The position numbers and the translations under genes were made by a program. Of a stretch of 64,000 nt of DNA, positions 43,388-52,383 are shown piece by piece. The DNA comes from Sanyastnella coralliicola. Its GTDB lineage: Bacteria; Bacteroidota; Bacteroidia; Flavobacteriales_D; Sanyastnellaceae. The notes under the pieces are model-generated. The model was not told where the DNA came from. It made no database searches and worked only from the letters and a program-made list of their open reading frames with translations. Location: NCBI RefSeq assembly GCF_030845195.1, contig NZ_CP132543.1:1939501-2003500 (forward strand). The letters run 5' to 3'. Each line of letters starts with the position of its first letter. Positions within the stretch are counted from its first letter, which is position 1.

Positions 43388-43774
43388 GAAATTTGAATCT
43401 TGAAATCCTAAACCGTGTTTCTAGGGTTAATATGGTGTTAAGCTTGGATTATCTGGCGCCATCCTGAAACCAAACTTCAAGTCAAAACTCTTAAGTGTCT
43501 GTTAGACACTAGCGTGCCCCTAAGATGATGTCGCGGAAGCTATGCAATCCGCATGGAACATACAAGGGGTAAATTCACGAAAAAACGCGCGGAACGCAGA
43601 ATTGACGCAAATTTCAGTCTCAGAGAAAAAACTAGAAAGTCAATAGGGTTGGCGCTTTTTTTTTCATTTTTTTCTCCAAATATTTGTTCGCTCTAAAGGG
43701 GTAAGCACCTCCCCTTAGCAACCTTAACAAGTTGCGTTAATAATTAGTTAACACTTTTAATTTCTGGTATTTCC
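43388..43774. other. Non-coding region upstream of dnaA
   Basis: 387 bp without a credible ORF. It holds a perfect hairpin AGTGTCT-GTT-AGACACT (43494-43510) and two T-runs around 43656-43675. No DnaA boxes (TTATCCACA) were seen, so there is no sign of an origin. The dnaA promoter must be here, but I cannot choose between several weak AT-rich boxes. Confidence 0.6.
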
Positions 43775-45205
43775 ATGGCTACGGATCACAATCAGGTTTG
43801 GCAGAATTGTATTGACATCATCAAAGACAATGTCAGCATGCAGGCATTTAAGACCTGGTTTGAGCCTATCAAACCGGTGAAGCTGGAAAAGAGTGTTTTG
43901 ACAATTCAGGTCCCATCACAGTTCTTCTACGAATGGTTAGAAGAACACTATGTGCCACTCTTAAAAAAGATTATCCGCAAGGAGCTTGGTCCGGAAGGTC
44001 GGCTAGAGTACAGCATTATCATGGAAAACAACTATGATAACGCTAACCCGTACACTGTAAAAGTACCGACAACGAACAAGAAAGCGATCAAGAATCCTTC
44101 GGTATCGATGCCGCTTGATATGAGCGATACGCCTATTAAGAACCCGTTTATCATCCCGGGTCTACGTAAGCTAAACATCGACTCTAACCTGAACCCAAAC
44201 TACTCTTTTGACAATTTCATCGAAGGCGATTGCAACCGTCTAGCACGATCAGCTGGATTCGCGGTAGCAAACAAACCAGGAGGTACGTCATTCAACCCAC
44301 TTCTTATTTATGGAGGAGTTGGACTTGGTAAGACGCACCTGGCCCACGCAATCGGTATTGAAATTAAAAATCAGTACCCTGAGAAGACTGTCCTTTACGT
44401 TTCCTCTGAAAAATTCACTCATCAGTTCATTGACGCTGTAAAGAATAACAGCGTCAATGACTTCAGTCACTTCTATCAAATGATTGACGTGCTGATCATT
44501 GATGACGTTCAGTTCTTCAGCGGAAAGGAAAAGACGCAAGATGTCTTCTTCCACATTTTCAACCATCTGCATCAAACAGGAAAGCAAATCGTTCTCACCA
44601 GCGACAAGCCACCTGTTGAGATGCAAGGAATGGAACAGCGCCTACTCTCTCGTTTCAAATGGGGATTGAGCGCTGACCTTCAGACACCATCACTAGAAAC
44701 GCGTATCGCTATTCTAGAAAAGAAGATGTACGCAGATGGAATCGAACTTCCTAAGGAAGTAGTAGAATACCTTGCTTACAGCATTACCACGAACATTCGC
44801 GAGCTAGAAGGAGCCCTTATCTCCTTGATCGCTCAAGCATCACTGAACAAGAAGGCGATTACGCTTGACCTTGCGAAGCAGATGATTGATAAGTTCGTGA
44901 AGAATACTGCGCGTGAAGTAAGCATCGACTACATCCAAAAGGTGGTATGTGACTACTTCGATCTTCCGATCGAATTGCTCAAGTCTAAAACACGTAAACG
45001 TGAAATCGTACAGGCTCGTCAGATCGCTATGTACTTTGCAAAGAAGATGACGAAGTCTTCGCTAGCCAACATCGGCTTGCACTGTGGAGGAAAAGATCAC
45101 GCCACCGTACTTCACGCTTGCAGAACGGTCAACAACCTCCAAGAAACGGACAAACACTTCCGTAAGTACTTGGAAGACCTCGAGAAGAAACTAAGCATCC
45201 AATAA
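43775..45205 (+). CDS. dnaA: Chromosomal replication initiator DnaA
   Basis: A 476-residue AAA+ initiator. Domain I: VWQNCIDIIKDNVSMQAFKTWFEPI. Domain III: Walker A GGVGLGKTHLAHA (~178-190), Walker B LIIDDVQFF (~240-248), sensor I ISDK-like LTSDKPP, and the box VII Arg near LLSRFKWGLSADL. Domain IV carries the DnaA signature CGGKDHATVLHACRTV in place of the usual GGRDHSTV, well conserved. It binds DnaA boxes and opens oriC with ATP. The gene stands alone, with no dnaN nearby, as usual in Bacteroidota. A strong terminator follows. Confidence 0.97.
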   Translation: MATDHNQVWQNCIDIIKDNVSMQAFKTWFEPIKPVKLEKSVLTIQVPSQFFYEWLEEHYVPLLKKIIRKELGPEGRLEYSIIMENNYDNANPYTVKVPTTNKKAIKNPSVSMPLDMSDTPIKNPFIIPGLRKLNIDSNLNPNYSFDNFIEGDCNRLARSAGFAVANKPGGTSFNPLLIYGGVGLGKTHLAHAIGIEIKNQYPEKTVLYVSSEKFTHQFIDAVKNNSVNDFSHFYQMIDVLIIDDVQFFSGKEKTQDVFFHIFNHLHQTGKQIVLTSDKPPVEMQGMEQRLLSRFKWGLSADLQTPSLETRIAILEKKMYADGIELPKEVVEYLAYSITTNIRELEGALISLIAQASLNKKAITLDLAKQMIDKFVKNTAREVSIDYIQKVVCDYFDLPIELLKSKTRKREIVQARQIAMYFAKKMTKSSLANIGLHCGGKDHATVLHACRTVNNLQETDKHFRKYLEDLEKKLSIQ

Positions 45206-45208
45206 ATA

Positions 45209-45235
45209 AAAACCCGGACCAAACGTCCGGGTTTT
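45209..45235. terminator. Bidirectional terminator between dnaA and a convergent lipoprotein gene
   Basis: CCCGGAC (45213-45219) pairs with GTCCGGG (45225-45231), flanked by AAAA and TTTT on the two sides, so it can terminate both dnaA and the minus-strand gene that ends at 45239. Confidence 0.85.
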
Positions 45236-45238
45236 CTT

Positions 45239-45424
45239 TTATTTCCTGTGTGGATTAAATGGAGACCACTTATTGTAATATCGCTGTACGGGTGGGTGCC
45301 CCTTCTTAATCTTCCACTTCTTTTTGTGGAAGTCATTCTTCTGCACCTTGCAGCCTGTAGCACCACCTGAAAGCGCTACCAAGATGGCGATGAAGAATAT
45401 AGAGACCAATTTCTTTGCGTTCAT
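45239..45424 (-). CDS. Small lipoprotein
   Basis: A 61-residue protein with a lipobox signal (SIFFIAILVALSGGATGCKVQ; Cys near residue 26) and a basic remainder (FHKKKWKIKKGHPPVQRYYNKW). Function unknown. The start is set at 45424 to fit the signal peptide; a longer frame to 45478 has no signal character ahead of it. TAACTTTG, a perfect -7 box on the minus strand, lies at 45440-45447, 15 bp upstream. A longer overlapping frame (45112-45366) is not credible. Confidence 0.65.
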   Translation of the reverse strand: MNAKKLVSIFFIAILVALSGGATGCKVQKNDFHKKKWKIKKGHPPVQRYYNKWSPFNPHRK

Positions 45425-45439
45425 CTGACTAATTTTAAT

Positions 45440-45447
45440 CAAAGTTA
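45440..45447 (-). promoter_or_regulatory. Promoter -7 box of the small lipoprotein gene
   Basis: TAACTTTG on the minus strand matches TAnnTTTG exactly and leaves a 15-bp leader. It supports the shorter start. Confidence 0.45.
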
Positions 45448-45536
45448 CGCGCGGAGTATCCTCCAGTTTGTAGGTCAACGTCTACCTTCCATGTAGTCTG
45501 AAATCGTCAAATGCACTAGGAATCAACATCATATTC

Positions 45537-47153
45537 CTAAAACGCGAAGCCTACTCCCAATTGCTGAATCGTTTCTTCTTGGAACATGAAGCCATACTTG
45601 AACACCAAAGTTTTGGCGAATTTCAATCGCAAACCTGCTTCTGGATAGAACCGAAATTCTGTTTGATCAGAATTCCGAAACCAGTCTGTTTCCCAAAAGT
45701 CTCCATCGTCAAAGTAGACATCTGCCTCTTCATACACAGTGTAATAGCCTGCCCCACCGCCAACATACCCGAACAAGGGGTACACCAACTTGAATGTCAA
45801 CCCTGTGGAAACGGCGATATTCGCCTCTCTTATCTGACCTGTTAGGACTCCTTCTCCTGGGTGGGTCTCGTTGCCAGCGTTATCCACTTCATAGAGCACT
45901 CCAAAGCCGGTAAATATCTCAGCGTTCATCTTGATATTCATGTATCCACCAACTCCCCTCTTATTCAGTCTTCCGAAATCAAGACCAAAGGGACTTTGCT
46001 CATCGTAACTGTAAAGCAAGAAGCCTTGGCTTCGTTGATTCAATCTTCGCACGCAGCGCTTGATCTGATTGCGGCATTCCTCTGCCTTACTCCCCATGGA
46101 ATACACATTCAAATACTGCTCGTAGTTCGCTTTGGCATTCGAATAATTCTTGAGCTTGAAACTCGATTCCGCGTTAGCGAAGTAATAATTGAGCAAGAGA
46201 TTCTTGATATCCATAATCCCTTGGTCACCCGGAAAACGGTTCACATATCGGTTATGCATATCGATCATTCCCGACTCGTTTCGAGAATCTGCACAGTTCT
46301 TGGCAATGCTCACATAAGAACGACGCATTCTGTCATTGGCTGTGCTAATGTATTTTCCACTGCGATAAGTATCAGCATACTTTTCGGTGTCTTCAATGTA
46401 GTTTGAATCCAGGGCCTTTTTCCAGAGAATCTCCTCCTCACATTTTGCCACCATATTCGTTGCCTCAGGATCGTTCGATCGATGGGTAAGCGCTTGCTTA
46501 AAGTAATCCAGGGATTGAGTGTAGTTTTGATATTCGAAAGCTGCGTGACCGTTTTCCATGGAAGACTTATAGCCTTCCTTCGCTACCATTGACGGAGTAT
46601 TGTAAATAGCATCTACAACACTTCTTGCATTGGGATCGGCACTAACATTAGGATCTGACAAGATCTCTAACGCCTTTTCATACTCTTCAAAATCGATGTA
46701 ATAACCCACAGCATTCAATGCGTAGTCTACCTTCGTCTTATCTTCTTCCCATGCTTCATACCATGCCTGACACGCTGCTCTCGGGTTATTCGATGACTCA
46801 AATTGCTCTGCATCCTTTACGAGGTTAACAGTAGTGTCGTCAGAGAGCATTTCTTCAGTGAAAGCATCAATTTTCGCCTGTAATTCTGCGTCTGCCTTTT
46901 TTTGCGCCTTGACTAGGTACTTCTCGACTTTAGGCTGGTTGTCTAAATGATAAAACGCCATGGCAGTGTATAGATATCCATCACCACGACTTGGATCAGC
47001 AATAACCAACTCTGAGGCAATGAGTAACACATCTTCCCAAAGATTTAGCTCAACTTTCTCTTTTACTCTGGATTCTATTTCGGCAAAAGACTCTTGACTA
47101 ATGCCTGTCACTCCGATGAAGCAGAGAGTGATAATCAGTGCTATTCTTTTCAT
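45537..47153 (-). CDS. TPR protein with C-terminal outer-membrane beta-barrel (unrecognised)
   Basis: A 538-residue exported protein (signal KRIALIITLCFIGVTGIS). Residues ~25-330 are helical repeats of TPR type: LLIASELVIADPSRGDGYLYTAMAFYHLDN, ACQAWYEAWEEDKTKVDYALNAVGYY, YTQSLDYFKQALTHRSNDPEATNMVAKCEEE, YSNAKANYEQYLNVYS. The last ~180 residues alternate aromatic and small residues in strand-like pieces (GVGGYMNIKMNAEIF, LTFKLVYPLFGYVGGGAGYY, FRFYPEAGLRLKFAKTLVFKYGFMF) and end in Phe (GVGFAF), the usual end of an outer-membrane barrel. No named family recognised. Eleven bases after the coiled-coil gene, so one operon. Confidence 0.65.
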   Translation of the reverse strand: MKRIALIITLCFIGVTGISQESFAEIESRVKEKVELNLWEDVLLIASELVIADPSRGDGYLYTAMAFYHLDNQPKVEKYLVKAQKKADAELQAKIDAFTEEMLSDDTTVNLVKDAEQFESSNNPRAACQAWYEAWEEDKTKVDYALNAVGYYIDFEEYEKALEILSDPNVSADPNARSVVDAIYNTPSMVAKEGYKSSMENGHAAFEYQNYTQSLDYFKQALTHRSNDPEATNMVAKCEEEILWKKALDSNYIEDTEKYADTYRSGKYISTANDRMRRSYVSIAKNCADSRNESGMIDMHNRYVNRFPGDQGIMDIKNLLLNYYFANAESSFKLKNYSNAKANYEQYLNVYSMGSKAEECRNQIKRCVRRLNQRSQGFLLYSYDEQSPFGLDFGRLNKRGVGGYMNIKMNAEIFTGFGVLYEVDNAGNETHPGEGVLTGQIREANIAVSTGLTFKLVYPLFGYVGGGAGYYTVYEEADVYFDDGDFWETDWFRNSDQTEFRFYPEAGLRLKFAKTLVFKYGFMFQEETIQQLGVGFAF

Positions 47154-47164
47154 CTCTGTAGTTC

Positions 47165-48808
47165 TTAATCGAATTTCTTGAGTAGGTCCTGATACTTGTA
47201 AGAGGAATTCTGCCTACGCAAAACTCCGAGGTCTCTATCAGAAATCCCATTCACTCTACTATTGTACTCCGTCTTGTACTTCTTACTTGCTTTTTCGCAA
47301 CCTGAGTAATACTGCGTTCCCATCTCTAATTGGTGCGCACAACTGATGAGATTATTTGCTGAGCTCCAAATGTCACCTACAATTCCAGAACCCCAACAAG
47401 ATGCCCCTGCGCTGCTGCAGGCATCCATGATGCGCAGACGCTCAGGCTCTACTCTACTTTCGTAGTCATAGACTTTTGCTCTAAAAGCATCTTCATGGTC
47501 ACTAATTTGGGCTTCAAGTGAATTAATCTTGAGCTTTCTACCATCAATCGCATCGACTAAGATTTCTCTTTTAGCAGCGAATGCCTCTTTCAAATCATTC
47601 ACCTCCTCGTTGATCTTAGAAGGTAAATCAACAGTGAGGTCCCAGATTTCATCATCGAGTTGTTTTATTTCAGCTTCCCTTACCTGCTTTTCATTCTTCT
47701 GTTCACGCTCAATTCCTTTTTCAATTTGTTCTAAGCGATCGATTTCGTTTTCCAAATCAGTCTGTTTGATCACTAGAAGATCAATATCGGCTTGTGTTAG
47801 ATCTTGGGGATTGTCTAATAGGTACTCGACCTCATTGAGCTCGGCTCTTTTAGCTCTTAGTATGGTCTTGTTGTCATCTATTTCGCCGTCTTTTCGTTTG
47901 ATGAAGGCAACTAACTGATCTCGAATGAGTTCTCTTCGACGTTCCTTCTCTTCAATTTCTTGCTGATTCTCTTTCCGAAGTTGATCCTCCAACTTGATGA
48001 TTGCTGCAGCCTCTTCTTCAGCCAACTCGTCAATTTTCGCTTCCAGAATTCCAACCTTTAATTCAGCATAGTGCTTTTGGGCAATAGCACTCAGCCAATT
48101 CGCGATATCATTGTTTTGCTTGCTTTCCGCCTCTTCATTTACTTTTCTGACGTACTCTTTACTCAACTCCTGAATGCGTTCACGGATATCATTGTTGTCA
48201 GCGATGAGTTCATTCATCTCTTCGTTAATGTCATCTCGTTTTTTAGCGAATTCGTTTTCCTGGTATCGGAAATCATCTAATTCTTGGCGTTTATCAGCTA
48301 GCGCCGAATCAGCATTCGTCTTCTTTTTGCGAATCTTGTCAAGCTCTTTTTCTACCAATGCGTCGTATTCCCGCATGGCCTCGTCAACAGAAACTCGATA
48401 CCAATGATTTACTTTACAAATCGGAGGTGGCCCTCCAGCCCCACAAGTCCCAGGATTATGCTCCTTGTATCCACGTCTTGCGGATTCACGGCGATTCTTC
48501 CATGACTCGCCGTTTTCGATTTCGTCAAGCTTTCTTTCTAGCTCTTCCTCGACAGCCATTTCGGTTTCGAGTTGTTTCCGTTCTAGATCACGAACTTCCT
48601 CTTCGAGTCGCTTTAATTTCAAGTCTTCAAGCACATAGGTGTCCATGTGCTTGCGGTTGAGCTCACCAACTTTTTCGCTGTTCTTCTCTTCCTTAGCTGC
48701 AAGTGACTCAATTTGCGATACTATCCCAGAGCCAGCTGTTTGGCCTGAAACGTAAAGGGTCAGAAAAAGAATAGGGATAACGATTACTCGTCGTAACAAA
48801 GATGCCAC
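47165..48808 (-). CDS. Large exported coiled-coil protein (unrecognised)
   Basis: A 547-residue protein with a signal peptide (RRVIVIPILFLTLYVSGQ). Almost all of ~25-430 is charged heptad sequence (KLKRLEEEVRDLERKQLE, IQELSKEYVRKVNEEAESK, LEDQLRKENQQEIEEKERR), which suggests long periplasmic or extracellular coiled coils. Two Cys-containing breaks stand out: NPGTCGAGGPPPICK near 125 and a C-terminal globular region with at least four Cys (IMDACSSAGASCWGSG ... LISCAHQLE ... YSGCEKASKKY). No family recognised. First gene of an operon with the TPR/barrel protein; a GCTAGCGCCGAA motif is at 48297. Confidence 0.65.
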   Translation of the reverse strand: MASLLRRVIVIPILFLTLYVSGQTAGSGIVSQIESLAAKEEKNSEKVGELNRKHMDTYVLEDLKLKRLEEEVRDLERKQLETEMAVEEELERKLDEIENGESWKNRRESARRGYKEHNPGTCGAGGPPPICKVNHWYRVSVDEAMREYDALVEKELDKIRKKKTNADSALADKRQELDDFRYQENEFAKKRDDINEEMNELIADNNDIRERIQELSKEYVRKVNEEAESKQNNDIANWLSAIAQKHYAELKVGILEAKIDELAEEEAAAIIKLEDQLRKENQQEIEEKERRRELIRDQLVAFIKRKDGEIDDNKTILRAKRAELNEVEYLLDNPQDLTQADIDLLVIKQTDLENEIDRLEQIEKGIEREQKNEKQVREAEIKQLDDEIWDLTVDLPSKINEEVNDLKEAFAAKREILVDAIDGRKLKINSLEAQISDHEDAFRAKVYDYESRVEPERLRIMDACSSAGASCWGSGIVGDIWSSANNLISCAHQLEMGTQYYSGCEKASKKYKTEYNSRVNGISDRDLGVLRRQNSSYKYQDLLKKFD

Positions 48809-48990
48809 AGATGTCAGTTTAGGTCAGATTAATTCGGTTCCTACAAAGATCGCAAATTCAAACAACGCACTAAATCAATGGGTTGGGAGCAACATTCGAA
48901 GGGATTCAATCGAAATTTTTCGAGCATAAAGATTACCATGAACATTGCTTGCTAAGTTTTTTGAATCTTGCAGGTCAATCCACAAAGAAA

Positions 48991-49458
48991 ATGTCACACC
49001 GTATCCTTATGGTTTGCCTCGGTAATATATGCCGGTCACCAATTGCCGAAGGCGTTATGAAACACCGCGCTGAAGAAGCTGGATTAGATGTATTTGTTGA
49101 TTCCGCAGGAACCAGCGGATGGCATGAAGGGGAACTACCTGATCGGAGGTCGATTGAGATCATGAGAGCTTTTGACCTCGACATCACCGATCAACGTTCA
49201 AGACCCGTGCGTCAATCCGACTTTGAAGACTTTGATCTCATACTAGCCATGGACCGATCAAACTACGATAACCTAGTGGACATGGCAGCTACAGCAGAAC
49301 AGAAAGACAAGGTCAAAATGATCTTAGCCTACGGCAACTCAGGAACTACGGCGAATGTGCCAGATCCTTATTACGGTGGTGATGATGGATTCAGAAATGT
49401 CTACTTGATGATCGATGAAGCCATTGTGGCGCTTGTCAACGATTTAGCTACCAACTAG
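48991..49458 (+). CDS. Low-molecular-weight protein-tyrosine phosphatase
   Basis: A 155-residue phosphatase. The P-loop is C9-LGNIC-R15-SP (CX5R), with DSAGTSGWHEGELPDRRS after it and the general acid in DPYYGG near 128. It dephosphorylates protein Tyr; in bacteria it often pairs with a tyrosine kinase of polysaccharide export, though none is nearby. ATG at 48991 gives the family N-terminus; the open frame back to 48883 lacks family features. The 3' end overlaps the convergent DUF5723 gene by 11 bp. Confidence 0.9.
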   Translation: MSHRILMVCLGNICRSPIAEGVMKHRAEEAGLDVFVDSAGTSGWHEGELPDRRSIEIMRAFDLDITDQRSRPVRQSDFEDFDLILAMDRSNYDNLVDMAATAEQKDKVKMILAYGNSGTTANVPDPYYGGDDGFRNVYLMIDEAIVALVNDLATN

Positions 49459-50869
49459 CACAAGGGACGATCTTCCCTCCTCGTTGGCCACGCTTGCGTG
49501 TTTTTCCTTTACATCCTGGAGCACGGAAAATTGTGTACTTCAAATGGAAATAAATATCTGCTCCGTAGATGTCAGAATTGAAGAGGTATGGACCTAAGTT
49601 ATCTGTACCGATGATAATGCTGTTCAATCGAACCATGAAACCAACTATCGGGTCTGCAATCTCATGCAAGGTAATCGGCAAGGCTGCTTCAAAACGCTTA
49701 ATCTCGTAACGTGGCGTTAGCGAAAGCGACGCTGCTCGCTGAATACCAAAGTTTCTTTTGAAAGGAACGCCCATAACAAGGCTCGCATTAGCGTATACGT
49801 TGTAACCAAGATTGTAATCAAACTGAGCGCTTAAAGCTGCAGGTAATGCTACTCGGAAGTTTGCCTTTTGATTGTCTTCTTGGAGTTCGAAATTGTCATT
49901 CAAGAATGTGCTGACACCATCCAATCCTTCTGGATCGGCACTGTCGAAATTCTCTAAGGTGTACTCGCTGTCTTCATTAAAATCAGAAGCATAGAATACT
50001 GGATCAAACTTCACACGACCTATATCTAATAGTGCCACAGACACCTTGTACTGGTAATCACATGTTTCACAACCTCCTGCACGGAGATGTGGTATGTAGT
50101 TCGAAACACCAGACTTTGTCTTCTTGTAGGTAAAGCCAATGTCTACTCCCCAGCCTTTCCCAGTGTTCCATCCAGGTTCATTAAAACCGTAGGATCCAGA
50201 AATACTGTGGGTTTGCATGGTGGTTGAATCTTCTACCGTGAAATGCCACTCGTTCAAACGTGCCGCAGCAGCACCGATGCCAAACAAACGTTTCACATGT
50301 ACCCCAGCCGTCAATAGATCATTTCCTGTTTGTCGAATGATTTGTCCGTAGGATAGTCCGGCCTCAGCCCAAGCTAAGGTGGTGGCACGCAAATTCGTGA
50401 TACGCGTGTCTGTTCCTATGTAAGGTCCATATTGAAAACCATTGATGATGTAATCGGCTGTTTTCTGACCAAGTCCACGCACATCCGTCACACTTCTCAC
50501 TCCGGTGTATAAACCAAACGAGTGCTTCCCAATGGTAGCCGTAACGGTAGGCCCTTGAACCAATACATCAGAATAGGCACGAAATGGCGCACGTTTTTCA
50601 TTGTACAACACTTCGGCACCATTAAAACTGTTCGGATTGGTCAGCGAAACTTGATTGCCATCGAAGTGGACAAAGTCATTTCTCGCGAAGACACTAAACC
50701 CAACCAAGTGGATATCAATAAAGGCTTTTGAATCAACAATGGATGACGGATTCAACAAGAGGCTATTCGTTGGGGAATAGTTGCTGATCCCGATCCCGAT
50801 GCTCTCTTGTGCGAACATCGATGATGCGAAAAGGCAAATTGTCAATATGAAGAGGGCGGCTTGCTTCAT
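49448..50869 (-). CDS. DUF5723 outer-membrane protein
   Basis: A 473-residue exported protein (signal KQAALFILTICLFASSMFA) matching DUF5723: SNYSPTNSLLLNPSSIVDSKAFIDIHLVG at the start of the mature part, then HSFGLYTGVRSVTDVRG, and a long series of alternating strands (GAAAARLNEWHFTVED, DIGFTYKKTKS, LSAQFDYNLGYNVYANASLVMGVPF). It is predicted to be a large outer-membrane barrel of unknown function. The end (KGKTRKRGQRGGKIVPCASW) is basic and unlike a barrel end, so the native C-terminus may have been extended. Monocistronic. Confidence 0.72.
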   Translation of the reverse strand: MKQAALFILTICLFASSMFAQESIGIGISNYSPTNSLLLNPSSIVDSKAFIDIHLVGFSVFARNDFVHFDGNQVSLTNPNSFNGAEVLYNEKRAPFRAYSDVLVQGPTVTATIGKHSFGLYTGVRSVTDVRGLGQKTADYIINGFQYGPYIGTDTRITNLRATTLAWAEAGLSYGQIIRQTGNDLLTAGVHVKRLFGIGAAAARLNEWHFTVEDSTTMQTHSISGSYGFNEPGWNTGKGWGVDIGFTYKKTKSGVSNYIPHLRAGGCETCDYQYKVSVALLDIGRVKFDPVFYASDFNEDSEYTLENFDSADPEGLDGVSTFLNDNFELQEDNQKANFRVALPAALSAQFDYNLGYNVYANASLVMGVPFKRNFGIQRAASLSLTPRYEIKRFEAALPITLHEIADPIVGFMVRLNSIIIGTDNLGPYLFNSDIYGADIYFHLKYTIFRAPGCKGKTRKRGQRGGKIVPCASW

Positions 50870-51001
50870 AGTCTCTTGATTACTACGGAACTAAAGCACA
50901 AAATGTTGTAAAAAAATGAAAGTTTCTTGAGTTCAAGAATCTGAAAATGACATAAACAAAATCTTTATATGAATACTATCAAATCACTGAATAACAGAAA
51001 T

Positions 51002-51871
51002 CTAAATGGAGTCTCTTAGGAGATCAACCAAGTGCAATTCGAAACGCACTGGTGTATTCGGCGGCACAATATCTTCAGACCCTTTCGACCCGAAAGCATA
51101 CGCAGAAGGAAGCCATACTTCACGCCTTTCTCCCCTGCGCATATAGCCAACAGAACGCTCAATTCCTTCGATCACTTGGTCTGGTTTTCCGTAGTCGAAA
51201 TAGATATACGTCAGGCTATCATCAGCCACATCGAAGACCGTTCCGTCGAGGAAACTTCCAGTAAAACCCAAGATCAAATGATCACCCGCATTTGGTCGAT
51301 CTCCCTCTCCTTCTTTCAGCACTCTTTGCCATCCTGAACCAAACCAGGTCACACTATCTTTGATGTTGAGCTCCTCTAGTTGAGCCATGATCAATTGTTG
51401 GTCTTTGGTGGCTTGAACTTGCGACAGGTATCGTGGACTATTGAAGTATTCCTCTTTGGTGTATGCACTCTGAATCGCAATGATCAATTCAATTCTTGCG
51501 GTATCGGCTACCATGATGGAATCAATAGTGTACTCGTCTATGAAAGTTCCTTTGATCTCTGAATACGGCAAATACCATCTGATACTGTCTCCCGATTCCG
51601 CGCTAGCGAGTTCATGATTCAAAAACCAATGATCAGCAGGAATCGCCTCTACCGGGCGCACATCATAGCCCAACATGTAGTCATAATGACTGGAAAATCG
51701 TTGCGCCATGTACACATTCAACGAAGCTGTGTGGGCATCCCCTACCTTCCGATCACCTTCTCCAAAGGCGCGAAGCTCACGGTAGACGTTCTCTTTACGT
51801 TCTTCGAATCCATCAGGCGAAGATTGGCAAGCTGCCAGAAATACGATCAAGAGACACCCTAGAACCCTCAT
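51002..51871 (-). CDS. FKBP-type peptidyl-prolyl isomerase lipoprotein
   Basis: A 289-residue lipoprotein (RVLGCLLIVFLAACQSS). The N-terminal part (~30-170) is a helical region; the C-terminal ~110 residues form an FKBP domain: GWQRVLKEGEGDRPNAGDHLILGFTGSFLDGTVFD, PDQVIEGIERSVGYMRRGERREVWLPSAYAFG (written across 230-275) and VRFELHLVDL. It assists proline isomerisation or folding of exported proteins. An exact copy of the 13-bp motif is at 51596. It overlaps the GldI-like gene by 4 bp. Confidence 0.85.
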   Translation of the reverse strand: MRVLGCLLIVFLAACQSSPDGFEERKENVYRELRAFGEGDRKVGDAHTASLNVYMAQRFSSHYDYMLGYDVRPVEAIPADHWFLNHELASAESGDSIRWYLPYSEIKGTFIDEYTIDSIMVADTARIELIIAIQSAYTKEEYFNSPRYLSQVQATKDQQLIMAQLEELNIKDSVTWFGSGWQRVLKEGEGDRPNAGDHLILGFTGSFLDGTVFDVADDSLTYIYFDYGKPDQVIEGIERSVGYMRRGERREVWLPSAYAFGSKGSEDIVPPNTPVRFELHLVDLLRDSI

Positions 51872-52383
51872 GGAAGCATGGTAAGATCAACCAACAATAT
51901 CGCATCCTGAGGAATACGTCCTTGATCACCTGTAAGTCCGTAACCAAGACGAGCCGGCCAAATGCTTTGCGCAGAATCTCCCTTCTTAAGCAAGCCGGCC
52001 ATTTCATGAAGTCCTGGAGGGGCGTCACTCTCTCCAAGAATGAAACTGAAAGGGTCATCTTCGTTTCTGGCGTAGCAAAGGGTGCTATCAAACAACCAAA
52101 TCTCCATGGCTACGCGAACTATATCTCCCTTGCTGAGACTATCTCCTACCTCACTTGAACTTACTGCATAGCGCAGTCCAGTGGGCGTTTTCTGATATGA
52201 TAACGCATGCTCCGATAAGTATGAGGTGATCAATGAATCCTCGGCCAACATCTTGTTGCGATTATAATCAATGAGCTGCTCGCGTAATTCAGCCTCGTTC
52301 ACCGGTGGAGGTGTTGGTCGATCTTCTCCACAAGATTGAACAGAAAGGATGACAGAAATGATTCCAAAAACTAGGAGTCTCAT
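51868..52383 (-). CDS. FKBP-type PPIase lipoprotein, GldI-like
   Basis: A 171-residue lipoprotein (RLLVFGIISVILSVQSCGED) with a short N-terminal helix region and an FKBP-like domain: LSYQKTPTGLRYAVSSSEVGDSLSKGDIVRVAMEIWLFD, PPGLHEMAGLLKKGDSAQSIWPARLGYG and ILLVDLTML. In gliding Flavobacteria, GldI is a lipoprotein of this kind, needed for gliding and T9SS. Its position next to nrnA matches what I recall for gldI. The domain lacks some canonical FKBP active-site aromatics, so isomerase activity is uncertain. Overlaps both neighbours by 4 bp. Confidence 0.7.
   Translation of the reverse strand: MRLLVFGIISVILSVQSCGEDRPTPPPVNEAELREQLIDYNRNKMLAEDSLITSYLSEHALSYQKTPTGLRYAVSSSEVGDSLSKGDIVRVAMEIWLFDSTLCYARNEDDPFSFILGESDAPPGLHEMAGLLKKGDSAQSIWPARLGYGLTGDQGRIPQDAILLVDLTMLP

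Noticed and set aside
43388-43774. Replication origin next to dnaA
   Set aside because: No cluster of TTATCCACA boxes was seen; a single near-match elsewhere (45880) is inside a gene.
45112-45366. Minus-strand ORF of 84 residues across the dnaA end
   Set aside because: It crosses the dnaA terminator and overlaps both dnaA and the small lipoprotein in other frames.
45861-46406. Plus-strand ORF of 181 residues
   Set aside because: It is antisense to the TPR/barrel gene; its sequence shows no domain and looks like a shadow.
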